64,000 nt of DNA from Lytechinus variegatus (Eukaryota > Echinodermata > Echinoidea > Temnopleuroida > Toxopneustidae). Numbering within the stretch: position 1 is the first letter of the stretch; each line of letters begins with the position of its first letter. The stretch spans positions 30,786,411 through 30,850,410 of the forward strand of contig NC_054749.1 of the NCBI RefSeq assembly GCF_018143015.1. The letters are read 5' to 3'. A program made the position numbers and the translations under genes. The notes under the pieces were generated by a model. The model searched no databases and was not told the origin of the DNA. It saw nothing but the letters and a program-made list of their open reading frames with translations. Positions 1 to 12,853 of the stretch are shown here, one piece after another.

Positions 1-23
1 TGAATAAAATACAAAAATTAATG

Positions 24-123
24 ATTTACCGGATGCATGATAATTTCATGCGTCCGGTAAATTCAATTTACCGGACGCATGATTTTTTTTACCGGACGCA
101 TGATTTATTTACCGGATGCATGA
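24..123. repeat. Four copies of TTTACCGGAYGCATGA in alternating orientation
   Basis: A near-palindromic pair at 24-60 (TTTACCGGATGCATGA facing TCATGCGTCCGGTAAA) is followed by two more copies in the forward orientation. It looks like the stacked ends of small inverted-repeat elements. The left part may lie outside the window. Confidence 0.75.
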
Positions 124-254
124 AAATTCCAAAATGTAATGCAGACACTTTGATAACCCTGGACAACATAAATATGGGCTTAACTGCATAATATGTTGGC
201 ACAAAGGCATTATTATACCCAAAATGCCAAATACAGCTTTGCATTGACAAGATC

Positions 255-355
255 TTGAGGCAGCCTCCGACCCCCAATAGCTGCGTGTGCATGCCCGGGC
301 CGCGCCGGGGGCCAGCGCTTGCAGCTGCCTGGGGCCCTGCAGTGCAGTGGAGAAT
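255..355. other. Short GC-rich island
   Basis: About 100 bp rich in G and C (CATGCCCGGGCCGCGCCGGG region) in AT-rich surroundings. Overlapping short open frames on both strands have no recognisable product. No promoter element was identified. Confidence 0.4.
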
Positions 356-749
356 TTGGCTGTTCACAGCTCAGGGCAGTAGATCTAACATTAGATCGTA
401 TGTCTGGACTTCTCTACTAACAAGTATGCGGGCAGTTTTAATCCCAATGACGATTACGGTACCGTATTTGTACTTACAGATCATTTTGCATCCTTTATTT
501 GATTCATTCTGCCTTGATCGAAAATTCAAAATTTTGATGTAAACAAGCGTAACAGTACATGCGCGATGACATCACAATGACCTTTTCGGGCGATAGCTTG
601 TTTACAGTGGATATCGTTTTGATTATCGGGATATCGTTCGTGCAGCCCAGTAAAAATACTTGCATAGCTCTCAACCAATCAGATTGCAGGGATTTTCTCA
701 TCCATTCTATAATAGTACTTGTAGTTGTAGGCGATAGAGAGAGAGAGCA

Positions 750-1316
750 ACAGAAAGTGTGATAGTCCTATCACTGCATGTCATGTAGTAGTACACACAG
801 ACATAGTAGTTGCAGTACATATAATAGCAGTTTCCATCATAATTTTTTACCGAAGTAGTCAAAGTAATTCAGCAGAAAGAGGGAATCGTACTGTTAAGTG
901 ATGCTAATGTGAAAGATAAAAAACCAAATGATTCATAAGCACTTGCCCATCCTGTTCCCCTCTATCACCACAGACTATATACAGCTTACCCCTTGCCATG
1001 GAACACTACATGTACATGTACACGAATTTATTGTGCAACAGGTGCAATTTTTTAAATTCTTTGATTCATTTCGAGATTAGAACTTGTTTATATTCACTGT
1101 TTTGTCATATCTTTTCCTCTGGATTTATGATGGATTTCAGCATATTTCAGACAAACACCATTGATTCTTTGTCCCTTGCTAAAGATCATTAACGTTGACA
1201 TTCTATTGCCAGCAACATTCAAGTAAGGTCTCAGGACTCTATTGTTAATGAATACAAATCATACTCTAGAGATTTTATTCATGAACGATCACATAATTGA
1301 TAGTTAAATTGCCTAT
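750..1316 (+). repeat. Segmental direct repeat, copy A
   Basis: This resembles copy B at 2868-3432: shared stretches include GTACACACAGACAT, CAGCAGAAAGAGGGAAT, GTGAAAGATAAAAAACCAAA and CTATATACAGCTT. No coding signal is seen. It lies upstream of the first visible PKA RI exon. Confidence 0.8.
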
Positions 1317-1953
1317 TTCAGTCCATGAGTGATGTGTTTGGTTTAGATTGGTGATGAATCATGATAACTAGATTATTAAGATCTATCATTTTAATATCAA
1401 AAGTAGGGCATAAAAGAAATATGCCAGACGTTACTTTTAATTATTTCTCCTCCGTTGGACTGACAATATTGCTATTTTTCCATAGGAAATTCGCCCCTAG
1501 CTGTAAAAAAATAGTAATTTGCTAGTCCATTCATAGACAAATAATTTGTGGTTCACTCCCTCAAAGCCTGGTATACTTTAAAACTAACTTGCGATCTACT
1601 CGAGATAGCAAAATGCAAAGTAGCTCATCTGTTCTTTTAGGAGCTGTCTCTTTGCATTAAAAGTTTGCCTCACTACTACTAGTATTTGTGTCTCTCCTGA
1701 ACAAAGTTTCGCAGAGACCTGCATGAACATGTAGTTATCACTTTTCCTGTTAGACCATTGTCTGTTGGATTGGTTGAAAATCTTAAAGTTTTTGTCCACC
1801 TTGCTCTCATTAATTTATTTTTTTGCATCAGTTATGTTCATACTTTATGATCCTTGGGTAATACCACATGTGACCTTATTAGAATGATACAAAGTTTATG
1901 GGGGGAAAGGTGTTTGTCATGACTCTGAACTCTCAGTTTTTATTACATCGCTG

Positions 1954-2838
1954 TTAAAGGCGCTGTCAGTCCTTGGCGTTTTAGACAGCGTATGCCCGAC
2001 GTATGAGGAATTTGGCGAATATCCTGGCGTACGCCGAATGCGTAACGGGTAAGTTTTGCATACGTTAAGAGTACGCTAAAACACGCTGGTATACGTCGTC
2101 ATACGGCGAGGTCGTCGAAAAATTTTGTGCAAGCACAAAATTTTTCGACGTATGCCAGCGTATGGCTCATACGTCCCGCATACGCGGGTCATAAGTTGTA
2201 GGCAGTTACGCGATCGTTGACACACGTTACTCGTAAGTTACTCATAAGTCGATGTACGTCGAGATAATGTCCAGCGTACCCTAAAACTTACTTCTAACCT
2301 ATGAGTAACGTGCTTTGAACGTATGTGTAACTTAACTCCAACGTATATTGACGTATGAAGACGTGCTCGGACGACCACAAAACTTACTGAACGTGTTTAT
2401 AACTTACAGCTACCGTATAATGGCGTATTGACAAGGTTTATAGAAATATAAAGGTGGGGTTCACAGGAGTTTTCTTCGACATGGCGGTGGTGTTGATACG
2501 GTGATGTATCGTACGGTAGCCTTTTTATAGGCTACGACACGTGTTCGTCAGCGATACGCTGCCGCGCGCTATGCGTAAGTTAGGCTATCGTAGGGCATAA
2601 GTTGTGTACACCAGCAATACGCTAAGCATTCGTTGGAATACGTTACTTATAAGTTAACGAAGCGTTCGATATAAGTTACTAATACGTTATGTATACGTCT
2701 AACTCGTTATGAATACGCAAAGTATACGCCCAGAGTTGAAAAAAAAAAACAAAGTTCAGCGTATGCCGACGTTTTAGAGAAATTTTGATACGTCGGGCAT
2801 ACGCTGTCTAAAACGCCAAGGTGTGACAGCGCCGTTTA
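1954..2838. mobile_element. Nonautonomous TTAA-type transposon with ~47-bp inverted ends
   Basis: The left end AGGCGCTGTCA..CCTTGGCGTTTTAGACAGC and GTATGCCCGACGTAT is matched in reverse at 2769-2834. TTAA flanks the left end and TTTA the right. The 885-bp body has no open frame, is CpG-rich, and is crowded with ACGTATG and GTAAGTT words. It contains a palindrome around 2116-2148 (CGAAAAATTTTGTGC and its complement). A Kolobok- or piggyBac-like origin is inferred from TTAA only. Confidence 0.8.
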
Positions 2839-2867
2839 GGAATAGCAGTAATAGTTACATGAAGAGC

Positions 2868-3432
2868 AGCAGAAATTTTGATAGTCTTTTCACTGTATGT
2901 CATGTAGAAGTACACACAGACATGCATGTAGTAGTTGTAGTACATGTAATAGCAGTTGACATCATCATTATTATCGTAGTAGTAAAAATACAGCAGAAAG
3001 AGGGAATATTAATTTTTAAAAAGTGAATCTGATGTGAAAGATAAAAAACCAAATGTTTCATAAACACTCGCCCCTCCTGTTCCTCTCTATCACCACCGAC
3101 TATATACAGCTTGTCTTGCCTTGGAAGTTGGAACACTACATCAATTTCTTATGCAACATTCTTATTCTTTGATTCATTTCTATATTAGAACTTCTTTATT
3201 ATCACTGTTTGTCTGTCTTTTCCTCTTGATTTACTACAGATTGTAGCGTAATAGTGAAACACCATTGACTCTTTATCATCTTGCTTTGAGAGCATTGCTA
3301 TTCTATTACCACCAACTTTCACATTCAAGAAAGGTCACATGACTGAAACATATCGTTGATTAATACAAATCATACTCTAGGCTCTTGAGATTTAATTCAT
3401 GAATAATCTCCTAATGGATGGTTAATTTGCCT
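2868..3432 (+). repeat. Segmental direct repeat, copy B
   Basis: The diverged partner of 750-1316 in the same orientation, about 2.1 kb away. A CpG-rich transposon ends 30 bp before it. Confidence 0.8.
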
Positions 3433-4304
3433 ACAGACTTTTTTAAATCAAATTTTATTTCAAGTTTCGTTCTGAATGGCAACTGCTTGCTATAAGCACT
3501 TACCTAAAGTCTGTATGTTGTCTTTAATTAAGAATCCCGCTATAAGCGTACAGCTGCTTTTCTGTATTGACTGTGTTTAGTCTGAAATGTGAGGATTACT
3601 GATCAAAAGAGGCTTGCGGACTCCTTTCAGAGAGATCCATCTTGTTATTATTTGTTTTTACAATTCATGAATAACCCTGCTATTTCTGGTTTGACAAACC
3701 ATCAGAATAAATCAGGGGACAAATTGTTATGAGAAAGTAAGTGGGCTATTTCCTTGGCTTTACCAGGAAATTTTGATCTTGGGTCAAATTAGGATTTTTT
3801 GCAAAATATGTGCAATTTCATGACTTTTCCAGCTGTGTACATGTATTTGGCAAATAGAGAGGTACTCCAGTTTTTTAGGGGGATAATTCATCTCTACCAT
3901 ATACCAATTCCATGGTTTTACACTTAGAGCCCACCAAAAAAAAAATATTTGGGGCTACTTTTTGAGCTCACCAGTCCTATTTTGCCACATTTTATTACAG
4001 TTTATGATATTAGACCCTATGATAATTCAGGGGCTTGTTGAATAATTTCCAGAGCTCTATAGGACATTTTGGGGGTCAATCCGCCCCAGGCTCCCCCCCC
4101 CCCTTAGAACCTAAACTGAGCATGCTACATGATTGTATACATATAACCCAAGGTCACATTCCTTGCTCATGCGAGTATTCACCACTCAAGCTGGTGGATG
4201 TGGTGTTCTTTGAATCTCAAGATTAATTTCAAAGAGGTTCTCATTAGCTAGTATTTTGAGATTGAACAAATCAGGATGATCTAGGGGCAGAAATACAGGG
4301 AGTA

Positions 4305-4440
4305 GGGGCTATCCTATGATTTTTCAAGAAAGAAAAAGGGAAGAAAAAAGGGGCTTTCCTATGTTTTTTCAAGAAAGAAAAAGGGAAGAAAAAAGGGGCT
4401 ATCCTATGATTTTTCAAGAAAGAAAAAGGGAAGAAAAAAG
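4305..4440 (+). repeat. Three tandem copies of a 45-bp unit
   Basis: Units at 4305-4349, 4350-4394 and 4395-4439 start GGGGCTATCCTATGATTTTT and end in a purine tract AAGGGAAGAAAAAA. Identity is nearly complete, so the expansion is recent. Confidence 0.92.
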
Positions 4441-4846
4441 GAACAAGAATAATTAAGAGAGATTTAGGTCATGTCACTCTTCTATTACCTCGGTTTAGAA
4501 ACAAAATTATTATACTGTGCACCACCGCTAATGAGGACTGTTCCATATTTAAAGCTGTTCGTAAGCTAAGCATGTCTTCACAAGTAATTATCCTTGGGTT
4601 CTATAAAATCAGATATACCGTTACTTTGTTGTACAACGCTTGCTTTTTTGCTCTTATTCCACATTTTTGACCTTGCATTTTTGAATAGTGCATATATATC
4701 TTCTCTTTCACCCTAGGCAAAATTTTGTACCATGTCACACTCAAAGATGGCCTATATGTGTGTAATGAAACACAAAGGACAATGTGGAGTTTCGAATTTT
4801 GTAGCCTTAAATCCACTCCAGTCATACATATTTGTATGGACACTAA

Positions 4847-5189
4847 TACCCCTTTCATAAACCCATCCTCCAATTATCCGCCTAAGAGTAATGCGGATAA
4901 TTCAATAAAAATTGCAGCGCCCAACCTGAAAAAGGCGGATAATTATCATGGCAACTGCACACGCCCCCTGCGATGGGGTTGCGTTGGAAAAGGGTGACCT
5001 TGTGACGGCACCATAGCAATTATCCTCATTACTTTGGAAATGCGGTCATAAAGTCAAAATCTGGTCCCGATGTTGCTATAATGCGGATAATAGCAGCATC
5101 GAAATAATGCGGATAACTCTGGTCCTGCTCCGATTTTACGACCAAATTATGCAGATATTATCCGCATAATTGAGTTTGTGAAAGGGGTA
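4847..5189. mobile_element. Harbinger-like MITE with TAA target duplication
   Basis: The ends are TACCCCTTTCATAAAC and its complement GTTTGTGAAAGGGGTA, flanked by TAA (4844-4846 and 5190-5192). The 343-bp body holds several ATTATCCGC/GCGGATAAT words in both orientations. No coding capacity. Confidence 0.85.
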
Positions 5190-7504
5190 TAAACAAAAAG
5201 CTTTGAAACAATCGCCTGTATTTCCTTTGCATGACCCGAAGTGGGTCATGCTAGATGAATATGTCATGGATTGTTTATGTGGACGAAAATGATTCTTGAC
5301 TGTATGATTTCTATAGACATGCAGGTGCATCATTAGTCTAATTTACAAGTATACCGTGTTATCTCTTGCAACCAAAATCATTCAAAGCAGAGTAGTTACG
5401 TGGTACTACATGAGGTGGTATAAGGTAATTGTTGCTTGAAGAGTGGTCTCCATCTGTGCCTTGTTTTTATTCTCTTCAGTGGATAGGATGTTGTGAAGGG
5501 TCTTTGAATGGAGAAAAGGTCAATGTATGATCCAACAAAGCTGAACAATATTTTTTGTCTGTTCTTATATGGTTGGAATATTTGCACCCCTTACTAATGC
5601 GCATTATATGCATTTTATCTTTTGCATTGACAAACATACATAATATGAGATGTGACGTCATAAGTTTGTATACATGTGTATATATATACAAACACTGGAC
5701 AAATTTTATTCTAACTCGTAATTCTGACTAATTTTTAAACAGTATTCTTGACTTGAAAAGACAGTGCCCATGCAACAACCCAAAAAATTTGCTTGCCTCT
5801 GCAACTATTTTTTGGCTTAATATTCCAATAAATTGTGCACAAAATATTGATACGCTTTTGCAACATGTCAGAACAAGCCTTACTCTTTTTATTAATTTAC
5901 ACATGTATACATGTAGATCTCAATACTTTGCAAATGTATACACATTTGCAATTGTGTATTGTAAAATAAGCTGAATTTGGATTTATATTAAAGGGTTTAG
6001 GGAAGACCAGGCTAGTCATACATGTAGGTATCACAAGAATAAATAAAAGTGGATTGATCTCATATTGATAATCTAGGCCAGAAGGATTTTAATTAGGCCA
6101 GGCAGGCGGGGCTGGTGGCAACCAGTGTAGAGAATACTTCAATAAATCCTTGAGGATAGATTGAGATTCAATCCATGGAATCCTGATAATACCTTATGAT
6201 TAGATTGCCATGGTTACAAAGGTGTTTTTATGGCTGTCACTTTCACCTGCCTTTGTGTACCGACATATTTTATGTATGAAGCGCATGCCAGGCTTGCCGC
6301 GTGTTGTTTGTACATTTAGACAGCGGAGCACTTTATTTGCATGATGGTTTCACAAAGGGAAAAATTGATCGGTGATTAGCGGCAAGTTTGCCCAGTGGCA
6401 ACTGCACCAAGGAGAGAAGGTGGAAAAAATGCAGGGAGTTTACATGGCAAATACCGGACACCTGCTTACGATTTGCATTCCTGACAGTGATGGTGAACGT
6501 AGTCGGCGGCGGCTTGTTTTCCCCCTTGTTATGAACAGCTCATTGGGTTTGTCATGAATCGTCTGACCATGCCATTGCTTGTGGAAGCAGCCATCGCTAC
6601 TCCCCGCTTGCTCACTGTAGGGTGCTAAATGCAGGTATGCGTTGTAATCGATGGCAACATGTATTGGCTTTTTGGTGTTGAAGGGAGACGTATGCGATGT
6701 AACATGCCATTCATGGCACATGAATGATGCCATATTAGGTCTTTATTGATTGACCAAGTTAAACAATGCATACTGTATAGCGAGGATATTGGTTGATCAA
6801 GAAGTCTGAAGGTTATCTGAGCAAGTTCCGCTATGATATAATTGTATTCACATGTATAACATGATGAATATTTTAGAAGCAATTATTATCAATGTCTGGT
6901 TTTCAAGAGATGAATTCATTTATTCATTCCTTTATATAATGCAACACGATTCGATTAATGAGGTGATTAGAGAGGAAGTCCACAACATCAATTTGATTTT
7001 GATAAAAGTAGAGAAATGAATGAAATTTTGAAATCAATCTAATGATAATAGAGATATGACCTGTTTTACTTTTGAATTCTTTAAGCCGTATGCAAGCAGC
7101 TTCCCCATATGTCATGTGATAAAGTTTATCAATTCCTGTTCTCATAGAAACTTGCAATAGGAAAATGACACATAGCACAGATTATGGTCCCTTGTCATAG
7201 GAAAGAACCTTGACTGGCCATTGTAATGTCTGTTGTGTTGGGTAAATCAATTAGCCAGACTCCAAAATGCCTCATTCGGGTAATAGTTACAAATATGTAT
7301 TAAAAGTGATATTCTTTGCATTGAAGAATAAAAGAGAAAGTTTTCTCCCAATTATCATTATTGTAATAGAAGCATTTGAACTATCAATCCTGTTCCGATA
7401 GCCATTATTTTGATGGAGTAAAATACATTCATGTGTGCAGCTATCTCATGTAGATGTGAATGTGTTTGTGAGAATGGACAGTTTGACACAGAATCTATAT
7501 AGAC

Positions 7505-7980
7505 TTTACACTGCAAACTAGTGGTGTTGCACCACCAGTATTTCACAGAGGACTACACCAAGCATTTTACACTTGTCAGTGTTTATTTCATGGTGTTCAT
7601 GAAAACCTATTGGTGAGAACACTCATTCTCTCATGCTTGACCATCCATGCGGAATACTCTACTATAGCAACTCCATTTTACAGAAAACGTTTTTTAAAAT
7701 ATCTAAAAAACCCAATTCTTTTCAAGTGATGTCCTTCAGATATGTTAGATTTCACATCTCGTTTTTCCATAGGAGTTCATTATTATGTACATGTATGTAC
7801 AGTGCTCTGATCAGTTATCTGTAAAAGTGCTGAAAAAAGAACCAATCTTTATTAAATTGATATGTAACAGATTCTGTTTATTATTCATCTTAAACACTGT
7901 TTGACATTAAATTGGTGTTATATTTGTGATCAGCATCTGTAAACATTGTAGTGTTTACACTGTATAGTACAGTGAACATG
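7505..7980. mobile_element. Degenerate copy of the GGTGTTA inverted-repeat element
   Basis: It starts TTTACACTGCAAACTAGTGG and ends near TAGTGTTTACACTGTA, with GGTGTT words inside, like the better copies at 43092, 43581 and 58936. It is about twice their length, so it may hold an insertion. Confidence 0.5.
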
Positions 7981-8022
7981 TAGGCATTACTTTGGGTACT
8001 AGTGTTTTTATAATGTATACAC

Positions 8023-8231
8023 CACTGGCGGATCCAGGATGCACAGCCAGCCCTTGCCCCCCCCCCTTGAGAAGCAAAATAAAAATTTGTAATTTTTCTC
8101 TTTTGCTTCTTGTCAAATTTTTTTCGGGGACGAAATATTAATTTTTGCTTAAAACCCCCTTTTTTTTCTTATCAAATTCTACCTCGGAAAAATGTACCCC
8201 CTCCCCTTGGAAAATCCTGGATCTGCCCCTG
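8023..8231. mobile_element. hAT-like MITE (CACTGGCGGATCCAGG ends)
   Basis: The left end CACTGGCGGATCCAGGA is matched by TCCTGGATCTGCCCCTG. The flanks GTATACAC and GTACACAT agree at six of eight bases, a decayed 8-bp target duplication. The body is C-tract and T-rich with no open frame. Confidence 0.7.
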
Positions 8232-9159
8232 GTACACATCTACATTACTCTCCTTTTATTCTGGCTTATTTCAAGGGAGACTTGTTCTGGGCATTGAATT
8301 GAACAGGAGAACTTCTTGAGGTGATTTTAAACAATGATGATTATCATGGCTATTACATTTTTTTTACTTCTACATGTGTACGCTTCATATGTATCTGCTT
8401 TTGGAATCACCAGATTAATGAATGAATACATGTAGCCATTTTGGTCAGTTTTAGGTGCTCCACACACAAAAATATACATATGGGACAACAAATGAATGGT
8501 CACCCATTGTGAATATTTCATATACTTTTGTCATATGTTTTTTGTGAGGACATCTGTTAGCAGTTGTTTGCTTTAATGATATGATCAAAACATGAAACTG
8601 CACAATGTTAGTTTTCCACTTCCATAAAACTTGCCCTTTTCTTTACATTTGATCAATGTCCTGATGATGTTTAGAGGCAAACAAAAATTGAAATTTTTTG
8701 AAGAAAATTAAGATATTAGATGTAAGTGACATATACTCATGTAGGTGTTATTTCCTCTGCAAAAAAAGAGAAGAGTACTAAGACTTGTAAGAAGTTGTTT
8801 ACAGAAACAACACAGTGGATCACTATCAGAGGTTTCATCCTTTCATCTACTCTTTGCCTCGGGGTTAGAAAGTGTGAGCGTGTTGTAGCTTGGTGTCTTG
8901 AACTGGCTGAACAGGCTTTATACTGGTTTGCTTTTGAATGATCGGTATCAAAAAATAGACATAGGCGCCGGGGGCTCATTGCTCTGCTTCTGTCATGTTG
9001 TATGCATGTTTACATGTGCAGTTGGGTTAATTCTGTACCCAGTCTTGTCACCATTGATAATAGTAATTATGTTTCCCCACAGTATGGCTAGTTCAATCAC
9101 CTAGCAGGCATGTACTGTAGGTCCCATGACATTTGCTCTGGCGACAATTGCTCTGATGG

Positions 9160-9240
9160 AATTCAGCATAATGATAATAATACTCAATATTTATAACGCG
9201 CTTTTCCCCACATGGCCCAAAGCACTCACAATTTCAGTTA
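9160..9240. repeat. SINE-tail-like fragment
   Basis: ATAATAATACTCAATATTTA and ACGCGCTTTTCC..CCAAAGCACTCACA resemble the tail of the tRNA-derived SINE at 38346. A similar scrap (CCCAAAGCGCTTACAATG) is at 20880-20925. Confidence 0.5.
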
Positions 9241-10119
9241 AACTTATTTATATAAACAAAAAATCAGAATGACATACATGTAATAAGCCGAACATAAGAT
9301 TTAACCTCCAAAACTATAAACCCTAACTAATCCATGTCTTAATATTTTGAAGCAGAAACTCTTCAATATTACAATCCTAAACTCAACCCTATGCCCACTG
9401 AGATATTAACACCAGAGCAAAATATCTGTCATACAGTTGTCTCTATTTAATTTACCTCTTGAGTGTTAATTGCTCACAAAGATGTTAGCTTCGATTGAAA
9501 TTTCACAAATGTACCTGCATTGATTTTTATTAGAACTTTTAATTTATTAGGTGGCATTCATACACAAGGCAAAGAGTTCCATTTGAAAATCAACATTTGC
9601 TTGTTAATACATACATCCAAAATATGTGATGGAGAGGCTCATTAGCATTTAAGTTTTTGCTATATAATCAATCAGATCAAATAACGACCCAGTTCAATCA
9701 TGCATCCTTAATATAATAGGAAAACAGGGATCTGTGCTCCAACGTGAGCCATTATTCCCAATTTAACGTTGGCATGGCACGAAGTCTTGCCTGGATGTGC
9801 TTAACGGCCTTGATTTTCAGTTCATCATTGGACGGAATGGATGCACAATCTGAAACTGATTACATTAGTAGGGCCTTGATATATCTTCCCAGCATTCTCT
9901 TTTATTGGGAGTGCGAGGCAAACCACACACTGACGTAAATGGCGTAAATTGCACAAATTTGCTTTTAAGAAAATTATTAGTGATTTTGTTCAACTCCCAT
10001 GTAAATGTATAATTCAATTTTGATGTGTGCGTCTAGAGAATGGGATTTCTGATTCTGTAGTATTTGAATATTCATAGAAAATTTGCCGGTGATAATTGTT
10101 CAGGGAGCATTAAGCTAGA

Positions 10120-10335
10120 TTTTATTGACATTTTCTCCTCTCTTTTTCACTGATTTTTTTTTTCATTTTCATTTCATTTATTTCATTTTCAACAAAATAT
10201 TCTCTCTTTCCTCTCATGTTCTTATTCTTTCTTTTTCTGTCCCATCTTCTCCCTTATATTTTTACAACCTACATGTAAGTATCTAGTCTACTATTTCTTT
10301 CACTCTCTTCTCTCTCTTTCTGTATGAATCCCCTC
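10120..10335 (+). repeat. Pyrimidine-rich tract
   Basis: A long T/C-rich stretch with CTCTCTTTC-like words. No gene or splice context was found for it. Similar tracts are at 16715-16870. Confidence 0.7.
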
Positions 10336-10805
10336 TCTCATTCTCTATTTCTCTTTTATCATAATTGTTTGTTGTCTTGTGTTTATTTTGTTTGAGAACC
10401 CTGGAGAGTTATTAAACTACAAGATAATGTTTTTAATGGGTTTTCTTGCAAAATTTTAATTTAAGGATGCACATACTGCATCATGCAAATAATTTAATCT
10501 AAATGTACATGTACTTCCTTTTTCAGCCTCAAGGAGAGTGGCTACTCCCTGCATGTTGTGAATTTAAGGAGTGTTTCCATGAAGCAATTTGTCAGTGATT
10601 TTCATTTGATATTGCTATAAGCTACTGAAATCCTTGCATCTGATCGGCTGATTGCATGTTTGTTCACTGATAAGATACTTCATGAAACACTTCCTTGTCC
10701 ACTTCAGCATTGATTACATGTATATGTTAATATGACAGACAGAAGGTCACAACTGGTCTGGTGCCACTCTTCATTGGCTTTACTAGGATTCACCCGTGTT
10801 CTCTG

Positions 10806-11093
10806 CAGGGCCCTGGGAACGTGTTTTTTTAGCAAGGGGTGCTGGTTGAAATTTGAAAAGCAAAAACAAAAAAGGGTTTTTACTGCAAAATAGGGGTAAT
10901 TTTGGTCCTGTAAACTTGGACAAGCAAAATATAATAAGAAAAAAGGAATTTCAATGAAAAATGTACATTATTTTGATTATATTTCTTATTTAGCAAACCT
11001 ACATGTACCAGTTTACAGGGGATGCTGCCTATGGAGAATAAATCCCCAGGTAAATCTTGTTGGTACTTCAGCACCCCTGCTTCCCAGGGTCAG
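10806..11093. mobile_element. hAT-like MITE with 8-bp target duplication
   Basis: The left end CAGGGCCCTGGGAACG and inner AGGGGTGCTG are matched by CAGCACCCCTGCTTCCCAGG. The flanks GTTCTCTG (10798-10805) and GTTCTCTT (11094-11101) differ at one base of eight. Confidence 0.78.
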
Positions 11094-12670
11094 GTTCTCT
11101 TGCTATTGATATATGTACCTGTGGACTTCCCCCTCTCCCCATCCTCTATCTAATTAGTGTGACTCACGACAACTGGATCAAGCAGGAACTACCATGTTAG
11201 CGTACAGTTAGTTTTCTTAACCCTCAACAGTTCAAATAATGTTTTCCAGGTTGTGTCGTTTAGAAAGCGTAGGCTTATATTTTAAAGGGTGGCAGCTTAG
11301 TGGCAGTTAAGAAAATTTACTTTACCATCAAAGTTTTACCAAGGAAAAAGGGCAAACTTTGGGCTGTATTTTAATGTTTTTTTTATGGCTTTGCATTGTT
11401 AATACATATATGAGGGTGATAAAAACTTTGTAAATGATCACAATTGGCAGTGTGGTATGTATGACTTATACCAATATTTTGCAAAAAATGGCATTATTAA
11501 TGTGCATGGTATAAAATATCTATTTGGTTGATATATAATTTCATCTGAAATTGACAGAGTATTCATACACCAAATATCTGTGGTGTATCATCTGAGAGGA
11601 AGTATTAATTTGTGTAGGCTGTGAGATAATTCTGAACGGTTATATGAGGAATACCCCTACCTCCTACTCTTGTGAATGCTTGAATGTTTCTACCTGCATA
11701 GTTTCTGTGTATTGTGTATTTGGGGTCTGACTTGGAAGGTGAATTGGATTAGAAGTTTCAAGGCCTAAATTAATGGTAAATTATCGTACTAAATTTGATT
11801 ATGAGCAAGTGTAATAATAAGCAGTGTTTTAAGAAATGTTGATGGTAGTAGACAGTGTTTCCAAGTTATAACAGTACAAGCATAGTACTCAGTATGTTAT
11901 GAAGTTGTTGAACTTCCCATGTACATATATGTGCAACATCTATTTTTTTATGTACTGCAAGAGAGGTTGTTCATCTACATGTACTGTGTATGTGATTATC
12001 TTATGAGCGCATACACATGTCTTCACATGAATGCTGTTTTGTGTAGATGACTTTGAGATTTATTTGTCTGGTAGAAAGGAGGATTTGATTGAAAATTAAG
12101 AAACATTTGCTGAGGTTTTGTAGAAGGTGCATTCTGAATTGGCAGTTGTGTCTTGGATTGTAGATAATAATGAGAGATATTAATGTCAAATGTCCAGTGG
12201 GTTCACAGTTGACACCGATTAATGTGTGAACCTCAAGTAGATACATTAGGTCTAATGAAGACATGTTCATTGTAAAGTATTGTTTATGAAAAATACTTAC
12301 ATTAGCTTTAATAACCATTTGAGACAAAGTGACCGCATGTTTTACCTGATAAAAACTATGAGAGAGAGAGAGAGATTTTTCTTCCATCAGCAATTTTATT
12401 GAACTGGTTGTTTTTTGTTGTTTTGTTTTTTAACGAAATGTATGGCAGTGTGTTGGAACACTTTTTTCTCTAGGATGCCAGAGTAAAGACCTAGAAATTA
12501 ATATGTACAATATGATGGATTGACTGACCCAAAGGAGTCCAAATCACTGAATGTTTTCACCTTTACATGCCTACTATAAACAAGCACTCTTCGTGAATTA
12601 TCCAAATGATTATACTTTTGAAAAAAAGTTGTGTTGCTATAAATCTACAACACTTTTGTTTTGTCTATAG

Positions 12671-12853
12671 GATACCAAACCCAAGTCCTCTCAGGGGGCC
12701 CAGTCTTCCCAGGCACAGACCTCAGTGAGTGAGGAGCGAGAGGAGGAGATCTCCCCTACCCCACCGGCAGTTCAGCCCAAGGGCCGTCGTCGCCGCGGTG
12801 CCTTCAGCGCCGAACCGTACACAGAGGAGGATGCCACGTCATACGTCAAGAAG
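12671..12853 (+). CDS. PRKAR1A: PKA RI exon a: linker and pseudosubstrate
   Basis: The exon has 183 bp, follows a TATAG acceptor and ends before GTAATT. It encodes 61 residues in phase 0: a Ser/Gln/Glu-rich linker, then [19 protein letters not shown] and SYVKK. The linker is poorly conserved, the pseudosubstrate strongly so. The dimerisation exon should precede it. Confidence 0.95.

Larger units (their letters stand above)
3433..12670. other. Upstream or first-intron DNA of PKA RI, no exon found
   Basis: Apart from the repeats listed, this stretch is AT-rich with only short open frames without codon bias. The missing PKA RI docking exon (expected to encode CEAYVQKH- and LREYFEKLEK-like words) was looked for and not seen. 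The stretch is therefore probably intron or 5' flank. Confidence 0.5.
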
